A stretch of 64,000 bases of DNA from assembly GCF_029846235.1 (NCBI RefSeq), contig NZ_JARVWP010000003.1, positions 434,001-498,000 on the forward strand, in the 5' to 3' direction. The notes below the pieces were generated by a model that had not been told where the DNA came from, searched no databases, and saw only the letters and a list, made by a program, of their open reading frames with translations. The DNA is from Bradyrhizobium sp. CER78 (GTDB lineage: Bacteria > Pseudomonadota > Alphaproteobacteria > Rhizobiales > Xanthobacteraceae). The translations under genes and the position numbers were made by a program. Below, one piece after another: positions 43,242 to 52,391 of this stretch (the stretch's first letter is position 1; each line of letters opens with the position of its first letter).

Positions 43242-43279
43242 AAAAAGCGGCCGGTCGCGATGACGCGATCGGCCGCTTT
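43242..43279. terminator. bidirectional terminator
   Basis: AAAAA, GCGGCCGGTCGCG (43247-43259), loop ATGA, CGCGATCGGCCGC (43264-43276), TTT. A nearly perfect 13-bp stem between convergent genes. Confidence 0.85.
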
Positions 43280-43295
43280 GCATTTCGTGTACGAA

Positions 43296-43925
43296 TTACG
43301 CGCTCTGTCCCGGCGGCAGCACCACCACGGTCGCGCCCGGCTTGACGTGCTGGTAGAGGTCGATGACGTCGGCATTGTTCATGCGAATGCAGCCCGACGA
43401 GATCGCCTGCCCGATATATTCGGGCTGGTTGGTACCGTGGATGCGGTACAGCGTGTCCTTGTTGCCCTGGTAGAGGTAGATGCCTCGGGCACCCAGCGGA
43501 TTGGCCGGTCCACCGGCGACCCGCTTGGGATAGGGCCCGAGCCGCTCCTGGATGTCCTGGGTCGGAACCCAGTCGGGCCACTCGGCCAGACGGCCGACCG
43601 TGGCTACCCCGGAGAACGCCATCGCCTCCTCGCCGACAGCGACGCCATAGCGGATCGCCTTGCCGCCGGGCAGCACGTAATAGAGGTAGCGCGCGTCGGT
43701 ATCGACCAGGATCGAACCCGGCTGTTCCTTTCGCCTGTAATCGACAATGTGGCGCTGGAACTGATCCGGGATCTTGGCCTCCGCATAGGGCGGATGCGCC
43801 AACAATTGCCTATCGCGCGGCGTCATCGCGGCATCCGTCACCGGCGACAGCGTCGCCTGCATGCAGCCGCCAAGTGCAAGCGAACCCACCAGCACCGCAG
43901 CAAGCCCCAACTTCGACACGATCAT
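43296..43925 (-). CDS. L,D-transpeptidase lipoprotein (YkuD domain)
   Basis: 209 residues. Signal with lipobox LALGGC (C21). The YkuD catalytic domain covers about residues 70-209: ILVDTDARYLYYVLPGGKA, the catalytic His in YRIHGTNQ (H163) and the nucleophile Cys179 in SSGCIRMNN. It forms 3-3 peptidoglycan crosslinks or attaches proteins to the wall. ATG 43925 is used because the signal peptide begins there; the frame to 44144 overlaps the divergent gene. Confidence 0.93.
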   Translation of the reverse strand: MIVSKLGLAAVLVGSLALGGCMQATLSPVTDAAMTPRDRQLLAHPPYAEAKIPDQFQRHIVDYRRKEQPGSILVDTDARYLYYVLPGGKAIRYGVAVGEEAMAFSGVATVGRLAEWPDWVPTQDIQERLGPYPKRVAGGPANPLGARGIYLYQGNKDTLYRIHGTNQPEYIGQAISSGCIRMNNADVIDLYQHVKPGATVVVLPPGQSA

Positions 43926-44101
43926 TCTCCCCTGCGTCAACTTGTGGCACTTGCTGCCGAAATCGTGCTGAAATCGTGGCAAGCCCGATTGGAACACGGC
44001 TGTTTGATCGGTTCCCTCGGGAAGTGTGTCCTTACGGTTGCAGTCGGTTCCCGCGGACGCTAGCCTTGCGGCAAAACGTCTAAAACTTCGGGAGGAATTC
44101 G

Positions 44102-44482
44102 ATGCGTTTTGCTCTGCTGATCGGCGGCCTGATCGTCGCGGCAACGCCGGCCCACGCCGATCCGCGCGCGGCCTATGTCACGATGGTGCTGCAGGCCTTC
44201 GCGGCGAAGGTCGAGTGCCCCGGCACCGATCTGGTCTATCAGGACCTCGTGCAGCGCGCGCAGGACATGCACCTGCCCGACGGCACCACCGAGCAGGTGC
44301 GCAAGGCGATCGCCTACATGCACACCGGCGGCAAGATGGGCGAGAAGCAGGCCGACGACCTGATGACCGAAGTTGCGATCGCAACCCAGACCACCGACCT
44401 CGATCAGCGCCGCGCCGGCAGCATGACGACCTGGTGCCAGGACCAGAAGACGCGGCTCGCGGGCTACATCAGGACCAAGTAA
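44102..44482 (+). CDS. secreted hypothetical protein
   Basis: 126 residues: signal peptide MRFALLIGGLIVAATPAHA, then a helical mature part with two cysteines (VECPG and TWCQD) that may pair, similar in layout to Rap1a/Tai-type immunity proteins but not a firm match. GGAGGAATTCG precedes the ATG. It is divergent from the L,D-transpeptidase. Unknown function. Confidence 0.7.
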   Translation: MRFALLIGGLIVAATPAHADPRAAYVTMVLQAFAAKVECPGTDLVYQDLVQRAQDMHLPDGTTEQVRKAIAYMHTGGKMGEKQADDLMTEVAIATQTTDLDQRRAGSMTTWCQDQKTRLAGYIRTK

Positions 44483-44495
44483 TCCACTTCAATTC

Positions 44496-45278
44496 TCAAT
44501 CGAGCTCCGGCGGCGCGAACCAGTTGGTCAGCGACAGTCCGCCGTCGACCACGATCGATGCGCCGGTGACGTAGCCGGAGAGCTTGTGCGAGAGCACGGC
44601 GAGCGCCAGCGGCGCAAGATCGTCCGCCTGACCGAGCCGGCCGAGCGGAATGTGCTTTGCCAGCGCGGGATCGGCGACGAAGCCGCCGGCCGTGATCGCG
44701 CCGGGCACCAGCGCATTGACGCGGATGCCATGGCGGCCGCAGCTCTCGGCAAGCTCCTTCACCAGCATCGCCATGCCGGCCTTCGCAGTCGAGTAATGCG
44801 GCAGGTTGCGCGGCGTGCCGGCATGCAGCGAGGTGAGCAGCAGGAAAGAGCCCGGCGTCTTTGCTGCCATCAGCTTGCGCGCCAGTTCGCGCGACAGATG
44901 AAAGCCGGCATCGAGATTGACCGCGTGCATCTGCCGCCAGGTCACTTCATCGACCGCCATCGCATGATCGGCCTCGCGGCGCGGCGGCGAAGCGCTATGG
45001 ACGAAGTGCGTCACCTGTCCGACCTTCTCTTGCGCATGCGCCAGCAGGGCGTCGCAGGCCGCGCGTTGCGCGAGATCGCCGACCCACGGCGCCGCTAGCT
45101 CGGGACGCGGAGCGGCCTTGATCGCGGCCAGCACCCGGTCCTCATGCAGATCGGCAAACACCGTGCGCACACCTTCGCCGACCAGCGCCTGCGCGATGGC
45201 GCGGCCGATGCCGTTGCCCGCGCCGGTCACCACGGCCGCCTCGCGCGCGGGATCGAACGGCGATGTGAAAAGGCTCAT
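44496..45278 (-). CDS. SDR family oxidoreductase
   Basis: 260-residue classical short-chain dehydrogenase: NAD(P) motif VVTGAGNGIGRAIAQ (17-31), S150 in LLLTSLHAG, catalytic Tyr162 and Lys166 in YSTAKAG, and the C-terminal SGYVTGASIVVDGGLSL. Acidic residue in FADLHED suggests NAD+ preference. Substrate unknown. It is downstream of an FMN reductase-like gene with a 33-bp gap, likely an operon of two redox enzymes. Confidence 0.93.
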   Translation of the reverse strand: MSLFTSPFDPAREAAVVTGAGNGIGRAIAQALVGEGVRTVFADLHEDRVLAAIKAAPRPELAAPWVGDLAQRAACDALLAHAQEKVGQVTHFVHSASPPRREADHAMAVDEVTWRQMHAVNLDAGFHLSRELARKLMAAKTPGSFLLLTSLHAGTPRNLPHYSTAKAGMAMLVKELAESCGRHGIRVNALVPGAITAGGFVADPALAKHIPLGRLGQADDLAPLALAVLSHKLSGYVTGASIVVDGGLSLTNWFAPPELD

Positions 45279-45311
45279 GATCCCCGATCTCCCGGACTTG
45301 CAGATCTGCGC

Positions 45312-45902
45312 TCAGTATGGCGGCGCCTTGCGCGCCCGCTGCGCCTTGGCGGCTTCGATCCACCAGGTGAAGTCGTCGGCGAAGCGTGGAAAGGCGCGTT
45401 CGAGCGACTTGCCGCCCTCGCCGATCGGCTTGCCGTCGGCCGACAGCGTCTGCGCGATCGGCCCCGCGCTGATCGTGCTCGACACCACCACCATGCCCAT
45501 CTCCGACAGCGTGCCGTGCCAGGCGGTCGCGGCGCGTGCTCCGGCGAACCGTCCGGCCGAATAGCTTGCGATCGCGGCCGGACGCCAGAACCATTCCTCG
45601 AGGAAATGATCGGTCAGGTTCTTCAGCCCGGGCTGGATGCCCCAATTGTATTCGCCGGTGACGAACAGGAAGCCATCGGCGCCGCGGATCTTCCCGGCCA
45701 GCGTTTCGAGCACGGCCGGCGCCTGCCCCTTGGGATGCTCCTTGTACATCCGGTCGAGCATCGGCAGCCCGACCTCCTTGGCATCGATCAACTCGACATC
45801 GTCGCCGCGGGCGCGAAAGCCGTCGACGACGAAGTGGGCCAGCCGGATGCCCACGCGATCCGAACGATAGGAGCCGTAGAGAACGAGAATGCGGTGGGTC
45901 AT
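45312..45902 (-). CDS. NADPH-dependent FMN reductase family flavoprotein
   Basis: 196 residues with a flavodoxin-like fold: ILVLYGSYRSDRVGIRLAHFV (phosphate loop), MLDRMYKEHP, LFVTGEYNWGIQPGLKNLTDHF (flavin contact, typical TPEYN-type motif), SYSAGRFAGARAATAW. Members reduce FMN, quinones or azo and chromate compounds. Probably co-transcribed with the SDR gene downstream. Confidence 0.9.
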   Translation of the reverse strand: MTHRILVLYGSYRSDRVGIRLAHFVVDGFRARGDDVELIDAKEVGLPMLDRMYKEHPKGQAPAVLETLAGKIRGADGFLFVTGEYNWGIQPGLKNLTDHFLEEWFWRPAAIASYSAGRFAGARAATAWHGTLSEMGMVVVSSTISAGPIAQTLSADGKPIGEGGKSLERAFPRFADDFTWWIEAAKAQRARKAPPY

Positions 45903-46092
45903 GGGGCAATCCTAGCACGGCACTGCGACGGTCGTCCCGCGACTTGGCGCGAAGACCCGGCGCGCAGACGTTAACCTCCGCTCGGGGGTATTTTGCCGGC
46001 GTTAAGCAATTGGTCGCAGGCCGGCCGCGGCGGCCAAAAATCGCCAGATTTGTTTTCTGGATATGTCGTCGCTTCGAGAAAGGAGAACCGAC

Positions 46093-46344
46093 ATGCCGAT
46101 CGCAAGGCTGATTTTCGCAGGCTCGCTCGCGGCCATCGCCGCCATCGCCACACCGGCGCTGGGCAAGAGTGCCGAGCGACAGAAGGTCGACGAGAAGTCC
46201 ACCACCGCCACGCCGACGGGCTGCCAAGCCTACCAGCAAGCCCCGGACGGCACCTGGAACCAGCTTCCCTGCGGTGAGGCGGGCTCCCATGGCTCGACCC
46301 AACAGCGCGCGGCGACCAAGAGCGCGAACGACGAGGAGCGCTGA
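46093..46344 (+). CDS. small secreted hypothetical protein
   Basis: 83 residues: signal peptide MPIARLIFAGSLAAIAAIATPALG, then a polar mature part with two Cys (GCQAYQQAPDGTWNQLPC). AGGAGA eight bases upstream gives a firm start at 46093. Similar short C...W..LPC proteins are common in Bradyrhizobium; role unknown. Confidence 0.75.
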   Translation: MPIARLIFAGSLAAIAAIATPALGKSAERQKVDEKSTTATPTGCQAYQQAPDGTWNQLPCGEAGSHGSTQQRAATKSANDEER

Positions 46345-46529
46345 TCGTCGCGCCTCACCCGCGCGCTTACCCTTAGCCTTGCCGCCAGTGGCGGCGAGGC
46401 GGCGCGGCGCCTTCGACTTTCGAATGATCCGGATCGCCGGACCACCGCGGCTCCGCATCATAAACCCAAGCTTAATGCGCACCCAATACGGTTGAGGTCT
46501 CTCCCCTCGTCCGGAATGGCGCACATCCC

Positions 46530-48611
46530 ATGAAAATCGGTACTCTCCTGACGACCGCGATCGTCTCATTGTCCGCGGTCGGTGGCGGCCTGGCGGCCTA
46601 TGTCGCTGTCACCAAGTACCAGACCATGGACAAGGTCTCGACCGCGCAGAGCCGGCTCGAAATCGTCCGCGCCGTCGGCGATATCCCGCGCTACATGAAC
46701 CCCGAGCGTGGCTACGCCACCAACCTGCTGCTTGGGGAAGCCACGATCGAACCGAAGCAGATCGTCGAGCTCGACCGCCAGCGGAAGCTGACCGACGGTG
46801 CCCTCGCCAAGGTCAACCAAGTCCGCGCCACCCTGCCGGGTTCGCTCGATGACGGCGAGGCGGTCGCGCGCGAGATCGACGCGCTGAAGGTGAAGTTTGC
46901 CGGGCTGCGCGACGCCATTGCCGCTGCGATCGCCGGTCCGGCCGAGGCCCGCCGCGCCGCCGCCGCCAAGATCGTCGCCGACAATTCCGTGTTCAACGCC
47001 GGTGTCACCACGCTGCTCGACGAGCAGGTGCGCCGCCTCGCCGGCCTCGACGGCAATGCCTATCGCCAGGCCAGCTACGCCAACGTCGCCTGGATGCTGC
47101 GCGATACCGGCGGCCTCAATGCCAGCCTGCACAAGGCGCTGGTCGGCGCCAAGCGCGTCGCGACCGAGCAGGAGAAGATGGAGCTCTATCGTTCGACCGG
47201 CCGCACCGAGCAGATCCTCTCGACCTTGCAGGAGCTGCGCAACAATCCGGCGACGCCCGCCAACGTCATGACGGCGCTCGGCAAGATGCAGGCCGATTAC
47301 GTCGAGCGCTTCGGCAAGGCGTTGAAGCTCGCCAAGGAAGGCGCCGTGACCGGCAAGTACGAGCTGGATCTCGACACCTACTATCCGGAATCGCAGGTGG
47401 GCCTCGCCGCCATCATCACGGTGCGCGACGCGTTCTATGAGAATGCCGAGCAGGTGCTTGCCAGCGCCTATTCGGCGGCGCGCTTCAGCTTCGTGATCGC
47501 AATGATCGGGCTGCTCGCAGTCATCGCCGTCAGCGCCGGCCTCATCGTCATGGTCCGCCGCCGCATCCTCAACCCGATCGCCGCCCTCACCGGCCGGATG
47601 TCGCGTCTGGCCGCGGGCGACGTCGCCGAGGCGATCCCGGGCGCCGCGCGCAACGACGAGATCGGCGCGATGGCCGCCGCCGTGCAGGTGTTCAAGGACA
47701 ACAGGATCGAAGCCGACCGCCTCGCGACCGAGAAGGAAGCCGAGAACGACGTCAAGATGCGGCGCGCCCGGGTGCTCGACGATCTGACCCGCGCCTTCGA
47801 AGCCAAGGTCACCGAGCTGGTCGGCGGATTGTCGGCGGCCTCGTCCGTGATGGAGGACACCGCGCAATCGATGTCCGCAACGGCGGCGGCCACCAACCGT
47901 CAGGCCGCGGTCGTCGCCGCTGCGTCGGACCAGACCTCGACCAACGTGCAGACGGTCGCGAGCGCGACCGAGGAGCTGACCTCATCGATCTCGGAGATCG
48001 CCCGCCAGGTCGCGACCTCGACCGAGATCGCCGCGCGTGCGGTCGACCATGCCCGCCGCACTGGCGATACCGCGCGCTCGCTGGCCGAGGGCGCGCAGAA
48101 GATCGGCGACGTCGTGACGCTGATCCAGAGCATCGCGGCGCAGACCAATCTGCTTGCGCTCAACGCCACCATCGAGGCGGCTCGCGCCGGCGAGGCCGGC
48201 CGCGGCTTTGCCGTGGTCGCCTCGGAGGTGAAGTCGCTGGCCGGTCAGACCGCCAAGGCCACCACCGAGATTTCCGAGCAGATCACCGCGATCCAGACCG
48301 CCAGCGACGAGACCGTGACCGCGATCCGCAGCGTCGTCGATGTCATCACCGAGATCGACCAGATCGGCACCGCGATTGCCGCCGCGATCGAGGAACAGGG
48401 CTCGGCGACCAAGGAGATCTCGCGCAGCGTTCAGGAAGCCGCGCGCGGCACGCAAGAGGTCAATTCCAACATCTCCGGCGTGCAGCGTGCCGCCGACGAC
48501 ACCGGCGCCGCCGCGAACCAGGTGCTGGGTGCGGCCGAACAGCTCTCGACGCAGTCGAAAGACCTCGCCGGTCAGGTCAACCGCTTCCTCTCCGACGTGC
48601 GGGCGGCGTAG
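46530..48611 (+). CDS. methyl-accepting chemotaxis protein
   Basis: 693 residues. Membrane helix 1 (about 8-28), a helical periplasmic sensor to about 310, helix 2 (about 313-337), HAMP (about 338-392, [23 protein letters not shown]) and a long helical signalling domain with the hairpin tip [37 protein letters not shown], split here only for description. Ligand unknown; the sensor resembles the nitrate/nitrite or 'MCP-N' helical bundles. There is no C-terminal CheR-binding pentapeptide. No che genes are nearby, so it is an orphan receptor. Confidence 0.93.
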   Translation: MKIGTLLTTAIVSLSAVGGGLAAYVAVTKYQTMDKVSTAQSRLEIVRAVGDIPRYMNPERGYATNLLLGEATIEPKQIVELDRQRKLTDGALAKVNQVRATLPGSLDDGEAVAREIDALKVKFAGLRDAIAAAIAGPAEARRAAAAKIVADNSVFNAGVTTLLDEQVRRLAGLDGNAYRQASYANVAWMLRDTGGLNASLHKALVGAKRVATEQEKMELYRSTGRTEQILSTLQELRNNPATPANVMTALGKMQADYVERFGKALKLAKEGAVTGKYELDLDTYYPESQVGLAAIITVRDAFYENAEQVLASAYSAARFSFVIAMIGLLAVIAVSAGLIVMVRRRILNPIAALTGRMSRLAAGDVAEAIPGAARNDEIGAMAAAVQVFKDNRIEADRLATEKEAENDVKMRRARVLDDLTRAFEAKVTELVGGLSAASSVMEDTAQSMSATAAATNRQAAVVAAASDQTSTNVQTVASATEELTSSISEIARQVATSTEIAARAVDHARRTGDTARSLAEGAQKIGDVVTLIQSIAAQTNLLALNATIEAARAGEAGRGFAVVASEVKSLAGQTAKATTEISEQITAIQTASDETVTAIRSVVDVITEIDQIGTAIAAAIEEQGSATKEISRSVQEAARGTQEVNSNISGVQRAADDTGAAANQVLGAAEQLSTQSKDLAGQVNRFLSDVRAA

Positions 48612-48654
48612 CCGAGCGTATGCCGTAGTCACGGCGTGACGACGACTCTATCCC

Positions 48655-48740
48655 CGTCATTGCGAGCGCAAGCGAAGCAATCCATCGTACCGCAAGTGGA
48701 GAGATGGATTGCTTCGTCGCTGTCGCTCCTCGCAATGACG
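48655..48740. repeat. CGTCATTGCGAG palindromic repeat, copy 3
   Basis: CGTCATTGCGAGCGCAAGCG, AGCAATCCAT ... ATGGATTGCT, CCTCGCAATGACG. Same family as 12180-12264. It sits between the convergent chemoreceptor and acyl-CoA dehydrogenase genes and may act as a terminator. Confidence 0.85.
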
Positions 48741-48767
48741 CGGATCGCTTAGGGGCTCCGCAGCTCC

Positions 48768-49931
48768 CTAACCTCCCCGCAGGCCGAGCACGCGGCGGGC
48801 GATGGCCTGGCGATGGACTTCGCTCGGGCCTTCATAGACCCGCATCAGGCGGGCCTTCTGCCAGAGCGCGTTGAGCGGCAATTCCAGCGTCACCCCGAGC
48901 GCGCCGAGCGTCTGCATGGCATGATCGCAGGCGTCATAGGCCATCTCGGTCGCGAACACCTTGATCATCGAGGCTTCGTGGCGGATGTCCTCGCCGCGGT
49001 CGGTCTTGTCGGCGGCATCGCGCACCATCAGCCGGCATGCATGCATGCGCGTGGAGATATCGGCGATCCACCATTGGATCGCCTGGCGCTCGGCGAGCTT
49101 GACGCCGAAGGTCTCGCGCTGCTTGGCGTGCTCGCACATCATGTCGAGCGCGCGCTTGGTGATGCCGACGCAGGTCGATCCCATCTCGAGCCGCCGCGTG
49201 CGCAGGCGCAGCTGCATCGGTGCGTAGCCCTTGCCGACCTCGCCCAGCACGGAGTCCTTCGGGATGCGGCAGTCCTCGAACACGATCTCGTAGGTCGAGC
49301 CGCCGCCGACCATCGGGATCTCGCGCTCGATGATGAAGCCGGGCGTGCCCTTCTCGACGATGAAGGAGGTGATGCCGCCCTGGCGCTGATCGCTGCCGAC
49401 CCGCGCCATCACGATGATGAAGTCGGCGGCGCGCGCATTGCTGATCCAGATCTTGCGGCCGTTCAGCACCCATTGCTCGCCCTCGAGCATCGCCCGCGTC
49501 TTCATGCCCGCGGGATCGCCGCCGGCGCCGGGCTCGGAGATCGCGATCGCCGACGCCATCCGGCCTTCGATATAGGGCTGCAGATATTTCTTCTTCTGCG
49601 CGTCGGTGCCGACCGCCTGCAGCATGCGCAGGTTCGGCGAGTCCGGCGGCAGCACGAACGGCACGCAGCTGCGGCCGAGCTCTTCATGCACCGCCGCCAT
49701 CGTGCGCGTCGGCAAATCGTGGCCACCGAGATCCTCGGGCGCATCAAGGCCCCAGAGGCCGAGCTCCTTGGAGACGTCGCGCAGCCGCTTGCGATGCTCC
49801 GGCGTGAGTTCGGGATGATCGCTGCCGGGCAGTTTCGATTTCAGATATTGCGGCTCGAGCGGGATCAGTTCGCGATCGACGAAGCGCGCGACGGTCTCGC
49901 GGATCATGGCTGTCTGTTCATCATCGCTCAT
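48768..49931 (-). CDS. acyl-CoA dehydrogenase
   Basis: 387 residues, full-length ACAD fold: helical N-domain, the flavin-site strand AIAISEPGAGGDPAG, WISNARAADFIIVMAR in the middle barrel, and the C-domain with AKQRETFGVKLAERQAIQ and the catalytic-Glu stretch VYEGPSEVHRQAIAR. It oxidises acyl-CoA (fatty, branched or aromatic) with electron transfer to ETF. The start at 49931 has GAGGA upstream. No other beta-oxidation gene is adjacent. Confidence 0.93.
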   Translation of the reverse strand: MSDDEQTAMIRETVARFVDRELIPLEPQYLKSKLPGSDHPELTPEHRKRLRDVSKELGLWGLDAPEDLGGHDLPTRTMAAVHEELGRSCVPFVLPPDSPNLRMLQAVGTDAQKKKYLQPYIEGRMASAIAISEPGAGGDPAGMKTRAMLEGEQWVLNGRKIWISNARAADFIIVMARVGSDQRQGGITSFIVEKGTPGFIIEREIPMVGGGSTYEIVFEDCRIPKDSVLGEVGKGYAPMQLRLRTRRLEMGSTCVGITKRALDMMCEHAKQRETFGVKLAERQAIQWWIADISTRMHACRLMVRDAADKTDRGEDIRHEASMIKVFATEMAYDACDHAMQTLGALGVTLELPLNALWQKARLMRVYEGPSEVHRQAIARRVLGLRGG

Positions 49932-50246
49932 CTGGGATTCCTCGCCTGTGTTGTTTCGCTTCACAAAACCAGTAGCGCATTTTTTGTCGGCAGGAATAGC
50001 GGAAACGCGCGCTCACGCTGACTGTCGCGCGATGGTTTCATGGTGCGGAATTCAATATCCCGCGGCGCGGTCAGCGTACTCAAATGCGCAAGATGTGGCG
50101 GCGCGTCAGGCAATCGATCACGCCGCGAGATCGTTGTCAGCGAGGAAGCGATCGACGATCAGCACGCCGATCGCCGCCGCTTACGCGCGGAGCGGCGTGC
50201 AGTCGCCCCACGCATATGCAGGCGTGCGCGATCCCGCTTCACTGCC
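49932..50246. other. intergenic region, no gene seen
   Basis: About 315 bp between two leftward genes. There is a TTTTTTG run near 49981 but no stem before it, and no small ORF with a ribosome-binding site. Confidence 0.4.
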
Positions 50247-50924
50247 CTAGTCGGCAAAGCCGACGTAACGGACGAAGTCGCCGTTGGCCTCACGGTCCGA
50301 CCGCACCGCATTGGCGGCAAAGCTGTCGTCGGGGTAGCCCATCGCAACGCAGGTCATGATCACCTGGTCTTCCGGGATGTTGGCGACCTCGCGCACGATG
50401 TCCGAGCGCATGATGCCCTGGCCGTTGATCACGCTGCCAAGGCCGCGATCCCAGGCGGCCAGCACGATGCCGTAGCAGAGCGCGCCGAGATCGAAATGGC
50501 AGACCGCGCCGGGATCGAGGATCCGGTCGTAGGCCAGCACCAGCGAGACCGGGGCGTCGAACTGGCGGAAGCCGCGCAGCACCCAATCCTGCCGCATCGG
50601 CTTGTCGTCGCGGGCGATGCCCATGGCGCCGAACAGCTTCTTGGCGATGTCGACCTGGCGGCCGCGATGCACGCCCTGGTACTCGCCATGGCTGACGATG
50701 TCGCGCTTGGCCTTGGCGCCGGCGACCATCTCCTCCATGTTGCGGCGGCGCACTTCCTCCAGCGGCTCCCCGGTCAGGACGTGGACGTGCCAGGGCTGGG
50801 TGTTCATCGAGGACGGCGCCCGCTTGGCCACCTCGATGATCTCCTCGACGGTCGCCCGGGACACCGGCTGCTTCTTGAACCCGCGCACGCTTTTGCGTGT
50901 CTGTACCAGCGTCTCGAATTCCAT
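50247..50924 (-). CDS. nitroreductase family protein
   Basis: 225 residues with a NADH:FMN oxidoreductase (nitroreductase) fold: RKSVRGFKKQPVSRATVEEII, AKRAPSSMNTQPWHVHVL (FMN ribityl contact), QFDAPVSLVLAYD, AWDRGLGSVINGQGIMRSD, and MGYPDDSFAANAVRSDRE. It acts as an FMN-bound homodimer reducing nitro or quinone compounds. The start at 50924 gives the common MEFETLVQTRKSVR N-terminus. Confidence 0.92.
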   Translation of the reverse strand: MEFETLVQTRKSVRGFKKQPVSRATVEEIIEVAKRAPSSMNTQPWHVHVLTGEPLEEVRRRNMEEMVAGAKAKRDIVSHGEYQGVHRGRQVDIAKKLFGAMGIARDDKPMRQDWVLRGFRQFDAPVSLVLAYDRILDPGAVCHFDLGALCYGIVLAAWDRGLGSVINGQGIMRSDIVREVANIPEDQVIMTCVAMGYPDDSFAANAVRSDREANGDFVRYVGFAD

Positions 50925-51074
50925 TCCGCGTTTCCCCCATTTTGTTCCGCGCCGCACACGGAATTTTCCCGCGGCTATCCGGGTATTTTATAGACAAAAT
51001 CGGCTGTGGGAACTTGATCGGGCCAAGAATCCGATATCCAATCCGGCCACTGGTTTGGTTTAGGGAGAACCCAG

Positions 51075-51323
51075 ATGAAGCGGATTTTCTTGGCGGCGGT
51101 GATCGCGACCTTTGCCGCCGGTTCGGCATTTGCACAGGACGCCTCCTGCGAGACGAAGGCCGTCGGCAAGGACGGCAAGGCGCTGGCCGGCGCAGCCAAG
51201 ACCTCGTTCATGAAGAAGTGCACGATGGATGCCTGCGAAAGCAAGGCGGTCGGCTCCGACGGCAAGAAGCTCGCGGGCGCGGCCAAGACCTCGTTCATGA
51301 AGAAGTGCCAGAGCGGCGCCTGA
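51075..51323 (+). CDS. PsiF-like secreted repeat protein
   Basis: 82 residues: signal peptide MKRIFLAAVIATFAAGSAFAQ, then two near-identical 29-residue units, each a conserved C (CETKAVGKDGKALAGAAKTS and CESKAVGSDGKKLAGAAKTS), each followed by FMKKC. This is the PsiF repeat family, named after a phosphate-starvation-induced E. coli protein of unknown role. AGGGAGAACCCAG precedes the ATG. Confidence 0.88.
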   Translation: MKRIFLAAVIATFAAGSAFAQDASCETKAVGKDGKALAGAAKTSFMKKCTMDACESKAVGSDGKKLAGAAKTSFMKKCQSGA

Positions 51324-51370
51324 GCCCCCTCGCCGGCGCTCATCTAGCCCCTCTATCGGGACAGACCATC

Positions 51371-51507
51371 GGGTCGCGCAGGGCGCGGCCCGTTGACCAT
51401 TGACGGGTCGCGCAGGGCGCGGCCCGTTGACCATTGACGGGTAGCGCAGGGCGCGGCCCGTTGACCATTGACGGGTAGCGCAGCGCGCGGCCCGAGCGGC
51501 TGTTGAC
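51371..51507. repeat. 34-bp tandem repeat, four copies
   Basis: Unit GGGTCGCGCAGGGCGCGGCC + CGTTGACCATTGAC, at 51371-51404, 51405-51438, 51439-51472 (third has GGGTAGCG), and a diverged fourth to about 51507. No spacers, so not CRISPR. It sits between the convergent PsiF-like and PilZ genes. Confidence 0.88.
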
Positions 51508-51534
51508 GGGTGACGGACCCAGCTCGGCGGGCGC

Positions 51535-51780
51535 TCAGAACGAGACGCCGACCCGGACGCCCTTGCTCCAGACCCGCCGGCAGCGCTTCCTCGTATTGCC
51601 GTGAAACATCTCAAAACGCTCCGGCAGCTGGATTGGCTTTGCGAATTCCAGACAGGCCCCGCCGGCGGAATAGTCCACCAGCCGGCATTCGATCAGCGGC
51701 GCCTTCGGGTCGAGCTGAAGCTTGACCACGCTGGACACGCATCCTGACGGACGAACACGCGCAAATCGTCGGGGATGCAT
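51535..51780 (-). CDS. PilZ-domain protein
   Basis: 81 residues forming a minimal PilZ domain. The c-di-GMP motif is present: an N-terminal RRFARVR (R-x-x-x-R) and DYSAGGACLEF ((D/N)-x-S-x-x-G) about 30 residues later. Ends with the barrel strand GVRVGVSF. Likely a small c-di-GMP adaptor. Start ATG at 51780 is the family N-terminus MHPRRFARV. Confidence 0.85.
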   Translation of the reverse strand: MHPRRFARVRPSGCVSSVVKLQLDPKAPLIECRLVDYSAGGACLEFAKPIQLPERFEMFHGNTRKRCRRVWSKGVRVGVSF

Positions 51781-51851
51781 CAGGGCCGCCTCTGGTGGAA
51801 TCGTACCAACAGATTCCCCGGCCGGCGTTAAGATTCCGTTCAGACGAATGG

Positions 51852-52325
51852 TTACGATTCGTGTCTGCTCGATGACGGATCGGCTCGCACGGCGCCGTCA
51901 CGGCGCGAGGCCGCCAGCGTCTCCGACGGCGCTTCCCCGAACTGCGACCGGTAGCTCCGCGAGAAGTCGCTGAGGTGCCAGAACCCATAGGCCAGCGCGC
52001 AGGCCTTGACGCTCGGCGCCCCGGCGAGCAGCTGCTGGCGCACCAGCCAGAGCCGGCGCAACCGCAGATAGCGATGCAGGCTCATGCCCCGGTAGCGCTG
52101 GATCGCATCGTGCAGCGTGCGCACGGACACGCCGATCTGCCTCGCGATTTCGCCGCTGTAGATCGGATGCGCGACGTCGCCGGCCAAGATGGCGCGCGCG
52201 TCGTTGAAGACCTTGAACTGGCGTGGTGTCTCTTCCACGGAGGTGTGGAACGCGCCACCGCCGCCAAGCACGATCAGCGCCGCCATCAATGCCGCCGCCC
52301 GCGCCTCCGCAAACCCGCCAGCCAC
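51852..52325 (-). CDS. AraC-type HTH protein, N-terminally short
   Basis: 157 residues. Residues about 50-145 form the AraC/XylS DNA-binding domain (IYSGEIARQIGVSVRTLHDAIQRYRGMSLHRYLRLRRLWLVRQQLL, then VKACALAYGFWHLSDFSRSYRSQFGEAPSETL, quoted only by region: positions 52190-51920). The usual 200-residue N-terminal sensor is missing; only about 45 residues precede the HTH. The GTG at 52325 has GAGGG four bases upstream. It may be a functional HTH-only regulator or the remnant of a longer gene. Confidence 0.6.
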   Translation of the reverse strand: MAGGFAEARAAALMAALIVLGGGGAFHTSVEETPRQFKVFNDARAILAGDVAHPIYSGEIARQIGVSVRTLHDAIQRYRGMSLHRYLRLRRLWLVRQQLLAGAPSVKACALAYGFWHLSDFSRSYRSQFGEAPSETLAASRRDGAVRADPSSSRHES

Positions 52326-52391
52326 GATCCCTCACGCGGAGGCACGGGCCACGGTGGTTGCGAAGCCATTTCAAGCAGCATGAGCAGCGTC

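Noticed and set aside
46566..47867. 433-codon minus-strand frame
   Set aside because: Antisense to the chemoreceptor gene; no domain.
51371..51507. CRISPR array
   Set aside because: The 34-bp units are directly contiguous, without spacers, and no cas genes are present.
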